From the NCBI GenBank assembly GCA_048213135.1, contig PS015761.1:1-23781 (forward strand): DNA of 23,781 bases, given 5' to 3'. The DNA comes from Reclinomonas americana ATCC 50394. Taxonomy: Eukaryota > Jakobida > Jakobea > Jakobida. Positions 23,055 through 23,781 of this stretch are shown in pieces (position 1 is the first letter of the stretch; every line of letters begins with the position of its first letter). Under the pieces are notes generated by a model. The model did no database searches, had not been told where the DNA came from, and saw nothing but the letters and a program-made list of their open reading frames with translations. Made by a program: the position numbers and the translations under genes.

Positions 23055-23781
23055 ATGACGGCGCAGGAGCAGGAGATCATCTGCGAGATCCGCGGCGCGG
23101 CCGGTATCGTGGTGCTCAACCGGCCCAAGGCGCTGAACGCGCTCAGCCTCGGCATGGTCCGCGAGCTCGCCCGCGCGCTCGACGCCTGGGAGGACGATCC
23201 GCAGGTCGAGCGCGTCGTCGTCATCAGCACGAGCGAGAAGGCGTTCTCCGCCGGTGGCGACATCCGCTGGCTGCACGATTCCGGCAAGGCCGGGCGCCAT
23301 GTCGACATGCTCGCCTTCTGGGGCGAGGAATACATCCTCAACCACCGCATCAAGACCTACCCGAAGCCCTATGTCTCCCTGATCGACGGCATCGTCATGG
23401 GCGGCGGCGTCGGCATCTCGCTGCATGGCAGCCATCGCATCGCCGGCGACCGCTATCTCTTCGCCATGCCCGAGGTCGGCATCGGCTTCTTCCCCGATGT
23501 CGGCGCGACCTATGCGCTGCCGCGCCTGCCGAATGCGCTCGGCCGCTTCCTGGCTCTCACCGGCGAGCGAATCGGTGCGGCCGATGCCGTTTCGGTCGGC
23601 CTCGCCACCCATGCCGTCGCGAGCGAGCGCATGGCGGAACTCGCCAATGCGCTGACCAATCGGGGTGGGCTGGACGACATTCTCGCCCCCTTCGCGATCT
23701 ATCGCGGCCCCGGCCCGCTGCAGGCCGAGCGCGCCGTCATCGCCGAGGCCTTCGGCGCGCCGACCCTGCCCGAGCTGCTCC
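23055..23781 (+). CDS. Enoyl-CoA hydratase/isomerase family, 3-hydroxyisobutyryl-CoA hydrolase-like (3' end cut by window)
   Basis: A crotonase-fold protein starts at the ATG at 23055 and runs open for 242 codons to the right edge. Motifs are KAFSAGGDIRWLHD (first oxyanion-hole segment), DGIVMGGGVGIS (second) and PEVGIGFFPDVGATY, the last being typical of 3-hydroxyisobutyryl-CoA hydrolases of valine breakdown. The complete protein is usually about 350 aa, so roughly a third is missing. GC and codon use match the etf genes and not the LuxR-type gene between them. A role in branched-chain amino acid catabolism with ETF is likely. An ordinary enoyl-CoA hydratase annotation is possible but the FFPDVG motif favours the hydrolase. 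Confidence 0.85.
   Translation, partial: MTAQEQEIICEIRGAAGIVVLNRPKALNALSLGMVRELARALDAWEDDPQVERVVVISTSEKAFSAGGDIRWLHDSGKAGRHVDMLAFWGEEYILNHRIKTYPKPYVSLIDGIVMGGGVGISLHGSHRIAGDRYLFAMPEVGIGFFPDVGATYALPRLPNALGRFLALTGERIGAADAVSVGLATHAVASERMAELANALTNRGGLDDILAPFAIYRGPGPLQAERAVIAEAFGAPTLPELL

Overview
The window looks like a chromosome segment from an alphaproteobacterium of the order Hyphomicrobiales (Rhizobiales). A Bosea-like genome is my best guess. The basis is high GC, an alphaproteobacterial-style etfB-etfA pair, many periplasmic solute-binding proteins of the Bug/TctC and branched-chain types, and the protein families present. The genus is inferred, not proven.

Most of the window (about 190-8270 and 11090-20825) is an accessory catabolic gene cluster. 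Unit 1 (+, 192-3308) holds an ABC-type solute-binding protein, a zinc-free MDR NADP-dependent oxidoreductase and a GntR/FadR-type (FCD) regulator. Unit 2 (-, 3362-4228) is a CitE-like CoA-ester lyase. It diverges from unit 3 (+, 4361-8266), which holds a Baeyer-Villiger monooxygenase, a TctC-type binding protein and a family III CoA-transferase. After an interruption (8465-10950), unit 4 (-) is a second TctC-type protein divergent from unit 5 (+), a MaoC-type hydratase. Unit 6 (-, 16864 down to 12639) holds a zinc alcohol dehydrogenase, an aldehyde dehydrogenase and two crotonase-fold enzymes. It diverges from unit 7 (+, 17002-20825), which holds a second ABC-type binding protein, a second zinc alcohol dehydrogenase and a second aldehyde dehydrogenase.

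The most informative signal is a shared palindrome, AATGGT-N3-ACCATT, or one mismatch from it. It lies in front of unit 1 and in the divergent intergenic regions of units 2/3, 4/5 and 6/7. It fits the TNGTNNNACNA pattern known for FadR-type GntR regulators, and the only such regulator here is in unit 1. I infer one regulon. The proposed chemistry is ketone to ester or lactone (Baeyer-Villiger), alcohol to aldehyde to acid (ADH/ALDH, in duplicate), CoA activation (CaiB type), hydration or isomerisation (two crotonases, MaoC) and C-C cleavage (CitE type), with electrons passed to ETF. The substrate cannot be read from the sequence. A lactone/ester hydrolase, an acyl-CoA dehydrogenase, a thiolase and all transporter membrane subunits are absent from the window.

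The block at 8465-10950 is unrelated to catabolism. It holds a lambda-lysozyme-like lipoprotein with three AANDN repeats (-), a 379-base run of N (9439-9817), an unrecognised helical protein cut by that gap, a 59-residue exported peptide and a strong terminator hairpin. From 20865 to the end the genes look like core genome: etfB, etfA and a truncated 3-hydroxyisobutyryl-CoA hydrolase-like gene. An AT-richer orphan LuxR-type HTH gene sits between etfA and that last gene.
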